Positions 25,401 to 34,350 of a stretch of DNA of 64,000 bases are shown piece after piece (the stretch's first letter is position 1; every line of letters starts with the position of its first letter). The notes under the pieces were generated by a model. It was given only the letters and a program-made list of their open reading frames with translations. It had not been told where the DNA came from and did not search any database. Both the position numbers and the translations under genes were made by a program. Location of the stretch: positions 1,054,001 to 1,118,000 of the forward strand of contig OZ244871.1 in NCBI GenBank assembly GCA_965221105.1, in the 5' to 3' direction. This DNA is from GM7GCV1 sp965221105. GTDB taxonomy: Bacteria; Pseudomonadota; Gammaproteobacteria; Pseudomonadales; GM7GCV1.

Positions 25401-28400
25401 GTGATAACAGCACCTAGCCTGAACCTCCCAACTGACGAGAGACACAGCTGCCGGTGGCCCCAAGGAAATATTCCAGCCATCGCACAGGCCATGGCTGCAG
25501 CCTGCCCCGCTGATCAAACCGTTCTGATCGTCACAGCGTCGGCCCAGACCCGTCAACAGCTCTTCGCGGCTTTGCAATTTTTTGCCGCACACCGCGCCCT
25601 GAAGATTGTTGAGTTCCCTGACTACGAAACACTTCCCTATGACTACTTCTCACCGGGCGAGGAACTGGTTTCTGAAAGGCTCAGGACCTTGTCTGGGCTT
25701 GTTCGGGGTCACCCCTGTATCTGTCTGGTCAGCGTGCCTACGCTGATGCAGCGACTGGCGCCCCCCCAATTTGTGGTCAGCAACAGCCTGTCACTCCAGG
25801 TGGGAGAGCGCTTCAGTATGGAGACCCAGCGTCAGCAACTCGTCAACGCGGGGTACCGACACACCGAGACAGTGACCAAGCATGGAGAATTCGCCGTTCG
25901 CGGCTCGCTCCTGGATCTGTTTTCCATGGGTCAGGAACTGCCCCTGCGGATTGATCTGTTTGACGATGAGATCGACAGCATCCGCCGCTTCGACCCGGAT
26001 ACCCAGCTCACAGTGGAAAAAATTGAGGCGCTGGAGGTACTGCCCGGTCGGGAATTTGGCCTGACTCGGGAGGATATCACACGGTTTCAGGATAACTGGT
26101 ATCAGAATTTCGACGGCGATCCACGAGATTGCCCGGCCTTTAACGCTGTCAGCAAGGGCCATGCACCTCAGGGTATCGAGGCATACCTGCCACTGTTCCA
26201 TGCAAGCCTGGTGAGTCTCCTTGACTACCTGCCAGACGATTGCCTTCTGTTTTTCGACCCGGGTGCAACCTCGGCAGCCGAGACCTTCTGGCACGAAATC
26301 AATCAGCGCCACGAGCAGCTGTTTGGCGACCTCGAGCGTCCTCTTCTTGCTCCGGCACAATCCTATATTCCTGCGGGAGAAATATTCAGAGAGTGCCGGG
26401 ATCACCCGAGGGTCGAATGGGGAAAGACCGGCGAGATGCTGTCGCAAGCCCTGCCAGATATTGCGTTCAAGCATCGGGCCTCGGTTCCCAGCGAGGATTT
26501 CCGTGCCTTTCTTGACCGAACTGATCAGGTTCTCCTTACCGCAGCGACTATAGGTCGCCGCGAACTGGTTGCAGAACTGCTGCAGCGGGAACACCTCAAC
26601 GCCGACCGCTTCGACAGCTGGAAGGCATTTGCCGAATCCAGTTCCAAGCTTGGCATCTGCGTTGCTCCGCTTGAGCAGGGATTCGTCTGCCCCGATGGCA
26701 GCGTGGCTCTCATCACAGAATCCGAGCTGCTGAGGGAAAAGGTTCTGCAGCCAGGTAATCGCTCCATGCGCCAGCCTGGCTGGAGTGACCCAAACCAGAT
26801 CATCCGCAACCTGACAGAGTTGCGGGTTGGAGCACCAGTGGTACACATCGAGCACGGCGTGGGTCGCTACCGTGGACTCGAAACTCTGAAGATTGATGGC
26901 AGGGTCAACGAATTCCTCCATCTCGAGTACGCTGGAGAAAACAAGCTCTACGTGCCGGTGAGCTCTCTCAACCTAATCTCGCGCTACACCGGTGCCGACG
27001 CAGCCCATGCGCCACTGGGTACACTGGGCTCTGACCAATGGGACAAGGTCAAGCGCAAGGCACGTGAGCAGGTTCGTGACACGGCGGTGGAACTGCTGGA
27101 AATCTACGCCCGCAGAATGGCCCGGCGGGGATACGCCTTCACATGTGACGAGTCCGAATACCGGAGATTTTGTGAGGAGTTCCCCTTCGAAGAAACCCAG
27201 GACCAGCTTGATACCATGGCTGCAGTCGAGCAGGACATGGCAGCTGAGCGTGCCATGGATCGTCTGGTGTGTGGAGATGTCGGCTTTGGCAAGACGGAAG
27301 TTGCCATGCGCGCCGCCTATATTGCTGCCTCTTGCGGCAAGCAGGTGCTCATGCTGGTGCCAACCACCCTGTTGGCGCGGCAGCACTTCGAGAGCTTTCA
27401 GAACCGCTTTGTCAACTGGCCCTGGCGTATCGACACTGTGTCCCGCCTGCGTTCAACCAAAGATCAGGCCCGAATCATGGCTGAATTTTCCAGTGGAGCA
27501 ATCGACATTCTGATTGGCACCCACAAACTGATTACCGACAAGATCAGGACTGACCGCCTGGGGCTGCTGGTGGTCGATGAAGAGCATCGTTTTGGTGTCC
27601 ACCAGAAAGAAAAACTGAAAAGCCTCAAGGCTGAGATCGACATTCTCACCCTGACAGCGACTCCGATACCAAGAACACTCAATATGGCGATGGCCTCTGT
27701 GCGCGATCTGAGTATTATCGCCACACCTCCAGCCAGGCGGCTGGCTGTGAAAACCTTTGTACGCAGCCACGAAAAAGGCATTGTCCGGGAGGCCATCCAG
27801 CGGGAGCTGCAGCGGGGTGGGCAGATCTATGTTATCCACAATGAGGTGCGCAGCATCGAACGCACTGCGGAGGAATTGCGAGAACTCATGCCTGACTGTC
27901 GCATTGGCGTGGCTCACGGGCAGATGCACGAGCGCAATCTGGAGCTGGTCGTCTCCGATTTCTATCACCACTTGTTCGATGTGCTCGTCTGCTCCACCAT
28001 CATTGAAACCGGCATAGACATTCCCAACGCCAATACCATCATCATCGAGCGGGCAGACAAGTTTGGCCTGGCCCAGCTGCATCAGCTGCGAGGCCGCGTC
28101 GGACGGTCACACCATCAGGCTTACGCCTATCTGCTCACCGCCGATACCCGCAACCTCACCGCCGACGCTGTTAGGCGACTTGAAGCCATTGCATCCGCTG
28201 ATCACCTGGGGTGCGGGTTTACGCTCGCCACCCATGATCTGGAAATACGTGGAGCTGGCGAGTTGCTCGGAGACAGTCAATCCGGCCAGATTCATAGCAT
28301 TGGTTTTGAGCTGTACCAGCAGATGCTTGAACAGGCCGTTAAAAGCCTCCAATCCGGTGGCGTCTGGAGCGACGCCGATCTCGGGGAGCGGGCAGTCGAA

Positions 28401-28823
28401 GTCAACCTGAATGCATCTGCATTGATCCCCGAGAACTACCTGCCCGATGTCAATGGCCGACTGCAACTCTACAAACGCATTGCCGCAACCGAAACCGAAA
28501 AGCAGCTTCAGGATCTGCAGGTAGAGATGATTGATCGCTTCGGTCTTCTGCCGGACCAGCTCAAGCTGCTCATCCGCCAACAGAGCATCAAGCTGCGCGC
28601 AATCGAGCTCGGAATCCGTAAAATTGATTGTGGAGAAGAGGGCGGCAAACTGCACTTTAACAACAACCTGAATATCGAACCGAACAGGCTCATTGAACTG
28701 GTACAGAACGAGCCGAACATCTACAGGTTTGAAGGTCAGACCAGTCTTCGCTTCAATGTCGGCACGGACAATCCTGAACAACGCTTTCAGTTGGTCGAAT
28801 CGCTGCTGTCAGACCTTGAGTAA
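25401..28823 (+). CDS. mfd: Transcription-repair coupling factor Mfd
   Basis: 1140 residues, full length. Removes stalled RNA polymerase from lesions and recruits UvrA. UvrB-homology module at the N-terminus (FPDYETLPYDYFSPGEELVSERL), RNAP-interacting domain (PVVHIEHGVGRYRGLE), RecG-like translocase with Walker A GDVGFGKTEVAMRA, DEEH box VVDEEHRFGV, TATPIPRTL motif, and LRGRVGRSHHQAYAYLL, then the C-terminal TRCF domain. GTG start at 25401. A TnpB element lies just upstream, so the native promoter may be displaced. Confidence 0.97.
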   Translation: MITAPSLNLPTDERHSCRWPQGNIPAIAQAMAAACPADQTVLIVTASAQTRQQLFAALQFFAAHRALKIVEFPDYETLPYDYFSPGEELVSERLRTLSGLVRGHPCICLVSVPTLMQRLAPPQFVVSNSLSLQVGERFSMETQRQQLVNAGYRHTETVTKHGEFAVRGSLLDLFSMGQELPLRIDLFDDEIDSIRRFDPDTQLTVEKIEALEVLPGREFGLTREDITRFQDNWYQNFDGDPRDCPAFNAVSKGHAPQGIEAYLPLFHASLVSLLDYLPDDCLLFFDPGATSAAETFWHEINQRHEQLFGDLERPLLAPAQSYIPAGEIFRECRDHPRVEWGKTGEMLSQALPDIAFKHRASVPSEDFRAFLDRTDQVLLTAATIGRRELVAELLQREHLNADRFDSWKAFAESSSKLGICVAPLEQGFVCPDGSVALITESELLREKVLQPGNRSMRQPGWSDPNQIIRNLTELRVGAPVVHIEHGVGRYRGLETLKIDGRVNEFLHLEYAGENKLYVPVSSLNLISRYTGADAAHAPLGTLGSDQWDKVKRKAREQVRDTAVELLEIYARRMARRGYAFTCDESEYRRFCEEFPFEETQDQLDTMAAVEQDMAAERAMDRLVCGDVGFGKTEVAMRAAYIAASCGKQVLMLVPTTLLARQHFESFQNRFVNWPWRIDTVSRLRSTKDQARIMAEFSSGAIDILIGTHKLITDKIRTDRLGLLVVDEEHRFGVHQKEKLKSLKAEIDILTLTATPIPRTLNMAMASVRDLSIIATPPARRLAVKTFVRSHEKGIVREAIQRELQRGGQIYVIHNEVRSIERTAEELRELMPDCRIGVAHGQMHERNLELVVSDFYHHLFDVLVCSTIIETGIDIPNANTIIIERADKFGLAQLHQLRGRVGRSHHQAYAYLLTADTRNLTADAVRRLEAIASADHLGCGFTLATHDLEIRGAGELLGDSQSGQIHSIGFELYQQMLEQAVKSLQSGGVWSDADLGERAVEVNLNASALIPENYLPDVNGRLQLYKRIAATETEKQLQDLQVEMIDRFGLLPDQLKLLIRQQSIKLRAIELGIRKIDCGEEGGKLHFNNNLNIEPNRLIELVQNEPNIYRFEGQTSLRFNVGTDNPEQRFQLVESLLSDLE

Positions 28824-29244
28824 AGTCGCTGCAGAAAATCACCTGCCTGGGGGTAAAGCGGTCCCTGAAGTCGGCCAGACCGGCTTGATCAAGACCAAGT
28901 TTTTCCTGCAGATAGTCCTCATGACCGCCATATTCAGTCTGAATGTGATTCAGCGCCGATTCCAGATATTCCGGCCTGGGCCTGGCTTCCAGCAGCGGCC
29001 CAAGTAATTGCTGATTCACCTGAATGCCAGTCCGCTTGGAATATTTGGTCAAGAGCCGCGCCATTTCCCTGTCGCGGAAGAAATACTTATGGGGCAGTAG
29101 ATAGTCGTGCATGATGGCCTCTCGAGGCACACCCAGCACTATCAGGATCAGTGTGCCCAAAAAACGGAATGGGTCACACAACATCCAATCCGTAACGCTT
29201 TTTGGGTATGCCTGCCGGGCTGAATGCCTGTTGACGGGTTCCAT
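28753..29244 (-). pseudogene. C-terminal remnant of a tyrosine phosphatase-like protein
   Basis: The block LGTLILIVLGVPREAIMHDYLLPHKYFF, followed by a helical segment and GGHEDYLQEKLGLDQAGLADFRDRF, matches the region just after the P-loop in bacterial tyrosine/serine phosphatases of the PtpB/Y_phosphatase3 type. The catalytic C-x5-R P-loop that should precede it is missing (CDPFRF instead). The last 25 residues are antisense of mfd. Probably non-functional. Confidence 0.5.
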
Positions 29245-29333
29245 GCGCGTCCAACTCAGCGCTTCAACGGCGCTGGGTGTTGAATCGACATCCTTCTGGG
29301 GATTTGGGTATCAAGCTTCTCGGGCTATACACT

Positions 29334-29365
29334 ATGGAGTGTCGTTATAATGGAGTGTTATTATA
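29334..29365 (+). repeat. Tandem 16-bp repeat with -10-like boxes
   Basis: Two adjacent 16-mers starting ATGGAGTGT (29334-29349, 29350-29365) differ at two positions; the first creates TATAAT at 29346-29351. It lies about 200 bp upstream of the PHA-related gene and may be a promoter/operator. Confidence 0.5.
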
Positions 29366-29561
29366 CGGCCCAGCACAACCCCAAACAAATGCCCCGATCT
29401 CCCGGCAGCAGTGCTGAACCAGCTCGAACACAGGGGGCGAGTGTGGGTCAATTCACTGGTGCTGGTTCTGCCGTCAGAGATCCGCAACACCAGCCTGAAA
29501 GGCCAACGCTGTATTGCGGCTGTCGTTTTGGCTACCATTGGGCGTGAAATAAAGGTGACAG

Positions 29562-29855
29562 ATGAAAAGAATCCGAATAACCCGCACGCATAGTCTTGGA
29601 CGGGATGCCTGTCACGAGACGGCCATGGAGCTCATGGAAGAGCTCATTGACCGGTATGGCGGCGATATGGAGGCACATGGCTATCAAATCAGCTACTCCC
29701 ATCCAAGCGGCTCCCGTGGCGTCCTGGAATCCGGCGAGGAAGACCTCAATCTGGACCTCCAACTCGGTCTCATGATGCTCCCCATGGCTTCGAAAATCCG
29801 CTCGGAGCTAAATCGGTTGTGCGATGAACGCCTGACCGGGGACGACGGGAAATAG
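29562..29855 (+). CDS. Polyhydroxyalkanoic acid system family protein (PHA_gran_rgn)
   Basis: 97 residues. The start RIRITRTHSLGRDACHETAMELMEEL and the LDLQLGLMMLPMASKIRSELNR segment fit the PHA_gran_rgn family of small proteins found near phasins. The central part (HPSGSRGVLESGEED) is the short beta region of the family. A phasin-like gene follows after an operator-rich gap. Exact role at PHA granules unknown. Confidence 0.7.
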   Translation: MKRIRITRTHSLGRDACHETAMELMEELIDRYGGDMEAHGYQISYSHPSGSRGVLESGEEDLNLDLQLGLMMLPMASKIRSELNRLCDERLTGDDGK

Positions 29856-29902
29856 CTCCGACTTGTGCACTTCAGGCTAAAAAAACAGGGCTTTTGGCTC
29901 AT

Positions 29903-29938
29903 TTAGAATCACCATTCTAATTAGAGTGAAAATTCTAA
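29903..29938. promoter_or_regulatory. Tandem operator: two 18-bp dyads TTAGAAT-N4-ATTCTAA
   Basis: 29903-29920 is TTAGAAT-CACC-ATTCTAA, a perfect dyad; 29921-29938 is TTAGAGT-GAAA-ATTCTAA, abutting it. A third, imperfect copy is at 30124-30141. The spacing suggests cooperative binding of a dimeric repressor to the region upstream of the phasin-like gene. The nearby TetR gene is a candidate. Confidence 0.65.
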
Positions 29939-30036
29939 AAATTCCACTTAGTATGAGCACCAAGTTTTGACTCGGGCTCACAGTTGAACACATGGCTTCC
30001 TGGTTGGCTCGACGCACGATTTCTACCCCCTCTTTA

Positions 30037-30060
30037 CCCGCTCTCAGCGGGTTTTTTTTG
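30037..30060 (+). terminator. Intrinsic terminator
   Basis: CCCGCT-CTC-AGCGGG followed by eight T. Lies between the PHA_gran_rgn gene and the phasin-like gene, ending the transcript of the first (or acting as an attenuator for reads from the upstream operator). Confidence 0.85.
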
Positions 30061-30116
30061 GCAAATCGGCTATCAGGTAGCAGCCCTGGCAGTTTTCGAC
30101 AGACACTGGAAAAGCG

Positions 30117-30141
30117 ATTCTAATTAGGCAGATTTTTCTAA
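30117..30141. promoter_or_regulatory. Third copy of the TTAGAAT-type operator
   Basis: ATTCTAA at 30117-30123 followed by TTAGGCA-GATT-TTTCTAA at 30124-30141, about 60 bp before the phasin-like start. Imperfect, but keeps the outer TTAG/CTAA and the 18-bp length. Confidence 0.5.
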
Positions 30142-30199
30142 TCCGTATGGCTAGGATATTGCCCAGTGTGTACAACCCACGATTGATGAGGACATCGAT

Positions 30200-30601
30200 A
30201 TGACTACCAAGAAGTCTGCTGCCAGCAAGCCTGTACCCGAAAGAGAAACCATCAACAAGAGCGTGCTTGACCGGGCACAATCAAACCTTGAGCAGGCCCG
30301 GGAACTGAACAAAAAATTGGCTCTGGCAAGCCTCGGCATTGTCGGCCGTATACTTGACGAAGTGCAGAACAACTGTCGACGTGTCAATGCACGACGCCTC
30401 AGTCTCGTGGACTCCCTGGTTGACCGCGGTGAGCTTGTGCAGGGCGAAGCCATGAATCTGTTCAGGCATCAGCGTACCAGACTCAGAACGCGAGTCCATA
30501 AAACCCGCACATCTGCAGAGAACTTCTACAAAAAGTACAACCTTCTGGATCGTCTTTCAGAGGCCGTCGACAGATCGGACAGCACCATTAAGAAAGCCTG
30601 A
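30200..30601 (+). CDS. Phasin-like (PHA granule-associated) protein
   Basis: 133 residues, lysine-rich N-terminus (MTTKKSAASKPVPERE), then a continuous amphipathic helix (LDRAQSNLEQARELNKKLALASLGIVGRILDEVQNN...) without membrane segments, as in small phasins or regulators of granule size. Context of a PHA_gran_rgn gene supports this. Sequence-level family assignment is tentative. Followed by a strong terminator. Confidence 0.55.
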   Translation: MTTKKSAASKPVPERETINKSVLDRAQSNLEQARELNKKLALASLGIVGRILDEVQNNCRRVNARRLSLVDSLVDRGELVQGEAMNLFRHQRTRLRTRVHKTRTSAENFYKKYNLLDRLSEAVDRSDSTIKKA

Positions 30602-30624
30602 ACCGACGACGCATTCGAAGACAC

Positions 30625-30657
30625 AGAAAGCCTGCTTATTGCAGGCTTTCTTTTTAT
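30625..30657 (+). terminator. Intrinsic terminator after the phasin-like gene
   Basis: GAAAGCCTGC-TTAT-GCAGGCTTTC stem followed by T5, 25 bases after the stop. Confidence 0.9.
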
Positions 30658-30690
30658 ACTGGCACGCTCACCACACACGAAACCCGCAGA

Positions 30691-31269
30691 ATGAAAACCA
30701 GTGAACTCATTCTTGATATCGCGCTGATTTTATTTAACCAGCGCGGGGAGCCGCTGGTCACCAGCGTCGACCTGGCCAACGAGGTGAATATCAGCCCGGG
30801 GAACCTCTACTACCACTTCAAGGGCAAACAGGAAATCATCGAGGAGCTCTACGCACGCTTCCACGCCAAACTCTCCCTGACACTCGATGAAATGGAACAG
30901 TCAAAAAACAGCGGCGAACGTCCAACGCAACTGGCGTACATCGTCGTTCTGGCAAAAATCTTTGCCGAATATCGTTTCCTCTGCCGCGATATCGATGGCA
31001 TTTGCGAACGCTACTCCGAGATCAGATCGCCCTTTACCAGGCTAGTGCAACGGTTCCATTCCGTGCTGAAAACTACCTGCAAAACCTTCCTGCCGGCAGG
31101 CTATCTGGAATCCATGCCCCGGGCTCCAGAGCTCATGGCAGATAACATCCTCAGCGCTGTGCTCACAGGCGGCGGCCACCAAATGATAGAGAAGCATGGT
31201 TTAGATGAGGGGACCAATGATATGGAGGGCCATATCCTGATCCAGCTGCTGCCGTTCCTGAAGGACTAA
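30691..31269 (+). CDS. TetR-family transcriptional regulator
   Basis: 192 residues. N-terminal HTH: ILDIALILFNQRGEPLVTSVDLANEVNISPGNLYYHFKGKQEIIEEL, a clear TetR pattern. The C-terminal ligand domain is not recognisable. Between the PHA genes and the ketosynthase, it may control either; the TTAGAAT dyads upstream of the phasin-like gene are candidate sites. Convergent with fabY. Confidence 0.85.
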   Translation: MKTSELILDIALILFNQRGEPLVTSVDLANEVNISPGNLYYHFKGKQEIIEELYARFHAKLSLTLDEMEQSKNSGERPTQLAYIVVLAKIFAEYRFLCRDIDGICERYSEIRSPFTRLVQRFHSVLKTTCKTFLPAGYLESMPRAPELMADNILSAVLTGGGHQMIEKHGLDEGTNDMEGHILIQLLPFLKD

Positions 31270-31276
31270 AATCCGG

Positions 31277-33133
31277 TCAGAACGCCATGTCCTCGTAGTA
31301 GGATGATGTTTCCAGCCTTAGAGTACTCTCACCAAGGCTAAGCGTGTCCTTGGACATGGTCACGTCTTCGTCACGCAGGACACCATTGTCAAACAGGTAG
31401 GTCAGATTTACTTTGCCCGCAGTCATATCCTGATCGTATTGCACCTGACACTCGATCACCCTCTCGTTAGCCCGCTGCCACTTGAGCCAGTCGGATCTGG
31501 AGTAGCGAGACTGCAGCATATTCTTCACTGACAGAGGGCTCAGCAGGGCCGCTGATGCGTTGTTGCCACCGAATCCCTTGGCATTGACGATACAGTAGTA
31601 CTGTTCGCCGGGGTCACGTTCAATATGCGTTGTACTGAATAACAGGTTATCCTGAGTAACGTCGGCTGCGACCTCGTCAATTGTCGTGATCCCCGGTAAA
31701 AGCCCCCGACTCCATATTCCCAGTGCGGCTGTCAATTGGTCGGCTGAAGCAGCGCCCAGGGAATGCCCCAAATACGCCTTGAGCGCCACCACAGGCCAGT
31801 TCTCAATACCAAAGGTGCTGGCCACCCGGCTGAGAATGGCGGACTCGGTTGTGCGGTTCTGGGGGGTCCCTGTGCCATGCGCGAGCACCATACCCCCTGT
31901 ATTGAGGCGATCCTCACCCAGTATGGCCCGCATCGATGCGGCGGCCTTCGCCATTGTGATGTAATTGCCGACCCCCGGACCGGAGATGGATTTTTTGAAC
32001 CCGTCCGCGTTCACAAACACCTCGGTTGCCGCGCCATAGGGAGTGGCACCAAGTTCCATCGCCAGCGCATCATCAAACAGGATCACAACCTGCGCGGACT
32101 CACCTACGGTAAAGCCACAATTTTCCGCAAAGGGACGACACGCCCTGCGGTGATCGGGCTCCTCGTCTTCGCCCAGCCCGTCGAGTGCCCGCAGTCCCTT
32201 GTCGGTCGCCAGCGCACCCATGGCGATGTAGCTATCCAGAACCTCGGGGATAATCGGTGCCTCAGCAGATCCAACGACAGCGACCCGGGCCTTGCCACTG
32301 CGAATATCCTCAATACCGTTCCTGAGGTTATAGTTAAAGGAAGCACAGGCTCCGAGACTCGCACCCGTCTGGCCCATGGTTCCCAGCACGTAGGCATTCA
32401 TAAAATCAGCTGGCATCTCGGCAAACCCGAGCGCACAGTACTTGGATGTCACTCGCTGTCCCATCGCACGGGCTTTCAACATGCCACCGGTACCCTTTTG
32501 GTCGAGTTGTCCCATTGCGCTCCCGGCATAGACGCTGATCATGTCTGGCGGGAGTCTTTCGCAGACGCTGTCCCAGTCAATCCCGAGATTTCCCAATGCA
32601 TCCGATGCCGCATATATAGTCATCTGCAACCCTCGCGGATGATTCCTGGACGGGTACAGTGCGGCGGGGTTAAAGCCCGATGGCAACTGGCTGGCTGAAC
32701 TGACCTCGAGCACCCGCGTAGTGGGCAAATAGAGCTTCTGCGACCCGGATATTTCAACCCGTGCAAAACCGTCTTCCTGCGCCAGCAGTGTCCAGCCGTC
32801 AGGCAATGGGTCTGGGAGCTGACGTTGCCTGACCTTGAAATGCAGAGGCTGACCGTCGCTGTGGATATTGAAGGCACTGTTCCAACTGACGGCCCGGGTG
32901 TCGAAATACCCGCTTTCGATACGGCGGATCAAAGTGTGATCCAGAATATATGATTCATCGGCATCCGCAGGGTCAAGTTCCATCACCTGAGCGAGCGCAG
33001 CCCGGGTGCGCCTGCGTTCCTCTGCGCCTAATGCAGAGTACACCAGCCTCGAATAGGCATGGTGGCCGGATACCCTGCCCGCACCATTAATGCCGCCGAA
33101 ACCGACGATTACGGGAAGCGCCTGTGCAGCCAT
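31277..33133 (-). CDS. fabY: Beta-ketoacyl-ACP synthase, FabY type
   Basis: 618 residues. N-terminal MAAQALPVIVGFGGINGAGR and a 200-residue extension before the thiolase fold; the catalytic triad is Cys in LGACASFNYNLR, His in AHGTGTPQNRTTE, His in LKAYLGHSLGAAS. Size and opening match FabY, the acetoacetyl-ACP synthase that replaces FabH for fatty-acid initiation in Pseudomonas. A generic KAS I/II role cannot be excluded. Confidence 0.75.
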   Translation of the reverse strand: MAAQALPVIVGFGGINGAGRVSGHHAYSRLVYSALGAEERRRTRAALAQVMELDPADADESYILDHTLIRRIESGYFDTRAVSWNSAFNIHSDGQPLHFKVRQRQLPDPLPDGWTLLAQEDGFARVEISGSQKLYLPTTRVLEVSSASQLPSGFNPAALYPSRNHPRGLQMTIYAASDALGNLGIDWDSVCERLPPDMISVYAGSAMGQLDQKGTGGMLKARAMGQRVTSKYCALGFAEMPADFMNAYVLGTMGQTGASLGACASFNYNLRNGIEDIRSGKARVAVVGSAEAPIIPEVLDSYIAMGALATDKGLRALDGLGEDEEPDHRRACRPFAENCGFTVGESAQVVILFDDALAMELGATPYGAATEVFVNADGFKKSISGPGVGNYITMAKAAASMRAILGEDRLNTGGMVLAHGTGTPQNRTTESAILSRVASTFGIENWPVVALKAYLGHSLGAASADQLTAALGIWSRGLLPGITTIDEVAADVTQDNLLFSTTHIERDPGEQYYCIVNAKGFGGNNASAALLSPLSVKNMLQSRYSRSDWLKWQRANERVIECQVQYDQDMTAGKVNLTYLFDNGVLRDEDVTMSKDTLSLGESTLRLETSSYYEDMAF

Positions 33134-33285
33134 ACTCGGGACTCCAGAGTGAATCCGATGTAGTTTGTCAGTGTAGGTGCGGAACAGTGCCGATTATTAG
33201 CAATTTATAGCCATATAGTATTAATATACAGTCATACTATATCAGCTACAATAACGGACTCGAGCCACAGCAGGCAGGACAGCCC

Positions 33286-34350
33286 ATGTACCAGGCAGCA
33301 GCGCTTCTCTATCCCGGCGCGCTGGTTTCCAGCATTGCTCTGCCAAAGGAGATTCTCCAGGCGGCCAGCCAGATGGCAAGCCTCACGCATCAGGGCCGAA
33401 CACAGGTCAGTTTCCAGATGGCGGGGTACAACACACAGACGGTTGAGTCAGGCAGCGGCATCCAGATCCGGCCGGATATCCGCTACACCGACCTGGGACA
33501 GCTCGATCTGCTGTTGCTGCCAGCGATGTGGCGCAACCCCCGACTGCACCTGAGGAAATCCGGTTGGGTACTCTCTCGCCTGCAGGAGTATGTTGGTGCA
33601 GGCACGCTCATATGCAGTGTAGGGACAGGGAGTTTTTTTCTTGCAGAAGCGGGCATTCTGGACAACCGCCCTGCTATCACTCATTGGCGCTACATGGACC
33701 AGTTCGCCCGAAATTATCCGCGCATTGAACTCAAACGGCGCCATCTGATCACGCAAAGCGACAACATCTACTGTGTCGGGAGTGTCAACTCGGTGGCAGA
33801 CCTGATGGTGCATATTGTCGAGAACTGGTTTGGCACCAGAGTATCAACCGCCGTTGCCAACCAGTTTTCCCCGGAAATACGGCTGCCGTTCAGATTCTCG
33901 GCGTACCAACACAACCTTGGTAGCGCCCACCACGACGAATCCATTGTCGAGCTGCAGCTCTGGCTGGAGAGGAACTATCAGAAACCTGGAACCCCCAAGG
34001 ATTGGTCCGATAAAGCCGGGGTGAGTGTGCGCACACTGAACCGCAGATTCAAGTTGGTCACCAATATGACACCCGTTACCTACATCAGGCTTTTGCGCAT
34101 GAATCAGGCGCAGGAGCTGCTGCGCCACTCGAACCTGTCAATCAGCGAAATTGCCTGGCAGGTAGGAATTCAGGATGCCAGCTACTTTGCCCGCCAGTTC
34201 CAGGAATACGCCGGCATAACGGCACGCGCCTATCGAAAAATGGCCAAAGGCAAGCTCTTTGAAGCAGGCAGCCCTGCTGCGATTACCCCCGTTCAGCGCC
34301 TGTCCAGTACCTCGCCAAGCGCTCCGAGCAGCAGTTCGACATTCCCCTGA
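33286..34350 (+). CDS. GlxA-like AraC-family regulator
   Basis: 354 residues: DJ-1/PfpI-like amidotransferase fold (LDLLLLPAMWRNP, ICSVGTGSFFLAEAGILD) at 1-190 and a C-terminal AraC HTH pair (WSDKAGVSVRTLNRRFKLVTNMTPVTYIRLLRM ... ISEIAWQVGIQDASYFARQF). Divergent from fabY across 152 bp. Its last 58 bases overlap, tail to tail, the aminotransferase gene. Ligand and targets unknown. Confidence 0.88.
   Translation: MYQAAALLYPGALVSSIALPKEILQAASQMASLTHQGRTQVSFQMAGYNTQTVESGSGIQIRPDIRYTDLGQLDLLLLPAMWRNPRLHLRKSGWVLSRLQEYVGAGTLICSVGTGSFFLAEAGILDNRPAITHWRYMDQFARNYPRIELKRRHLITQSDNIYCVGSVNSVADLMVHIVENWFGTRVSTAVANQFSPEIRLPFRFSAYQHNLGSAHHDESIVELQLWLERNYQKPGTPKDWSDKAGVSVRTLNRRFKLVTNMTPVTYIRLLRMNQAQELLRHSNLSISEIAWQVGIQDASYFARQFQEYAGITARAYRKMAKGKLFEAGSPAAITPVQRLSSTSPSAPSSSSTFP

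Noticed and set aside
25791..26921. 376-codon minus-strand frame inside mfd
   Set aside because: mfd on the plus strand is full length with all motifs; the antisense frame has no family similarity.
29411..29593. 60-codon frame before the PHA_gran_rgn gene
   Set aside because: Reads plausibly (VWVNSLVLVLPSEIRNTSL) but lacks a start signal, overlaps the next gene's start and matches no family I know.
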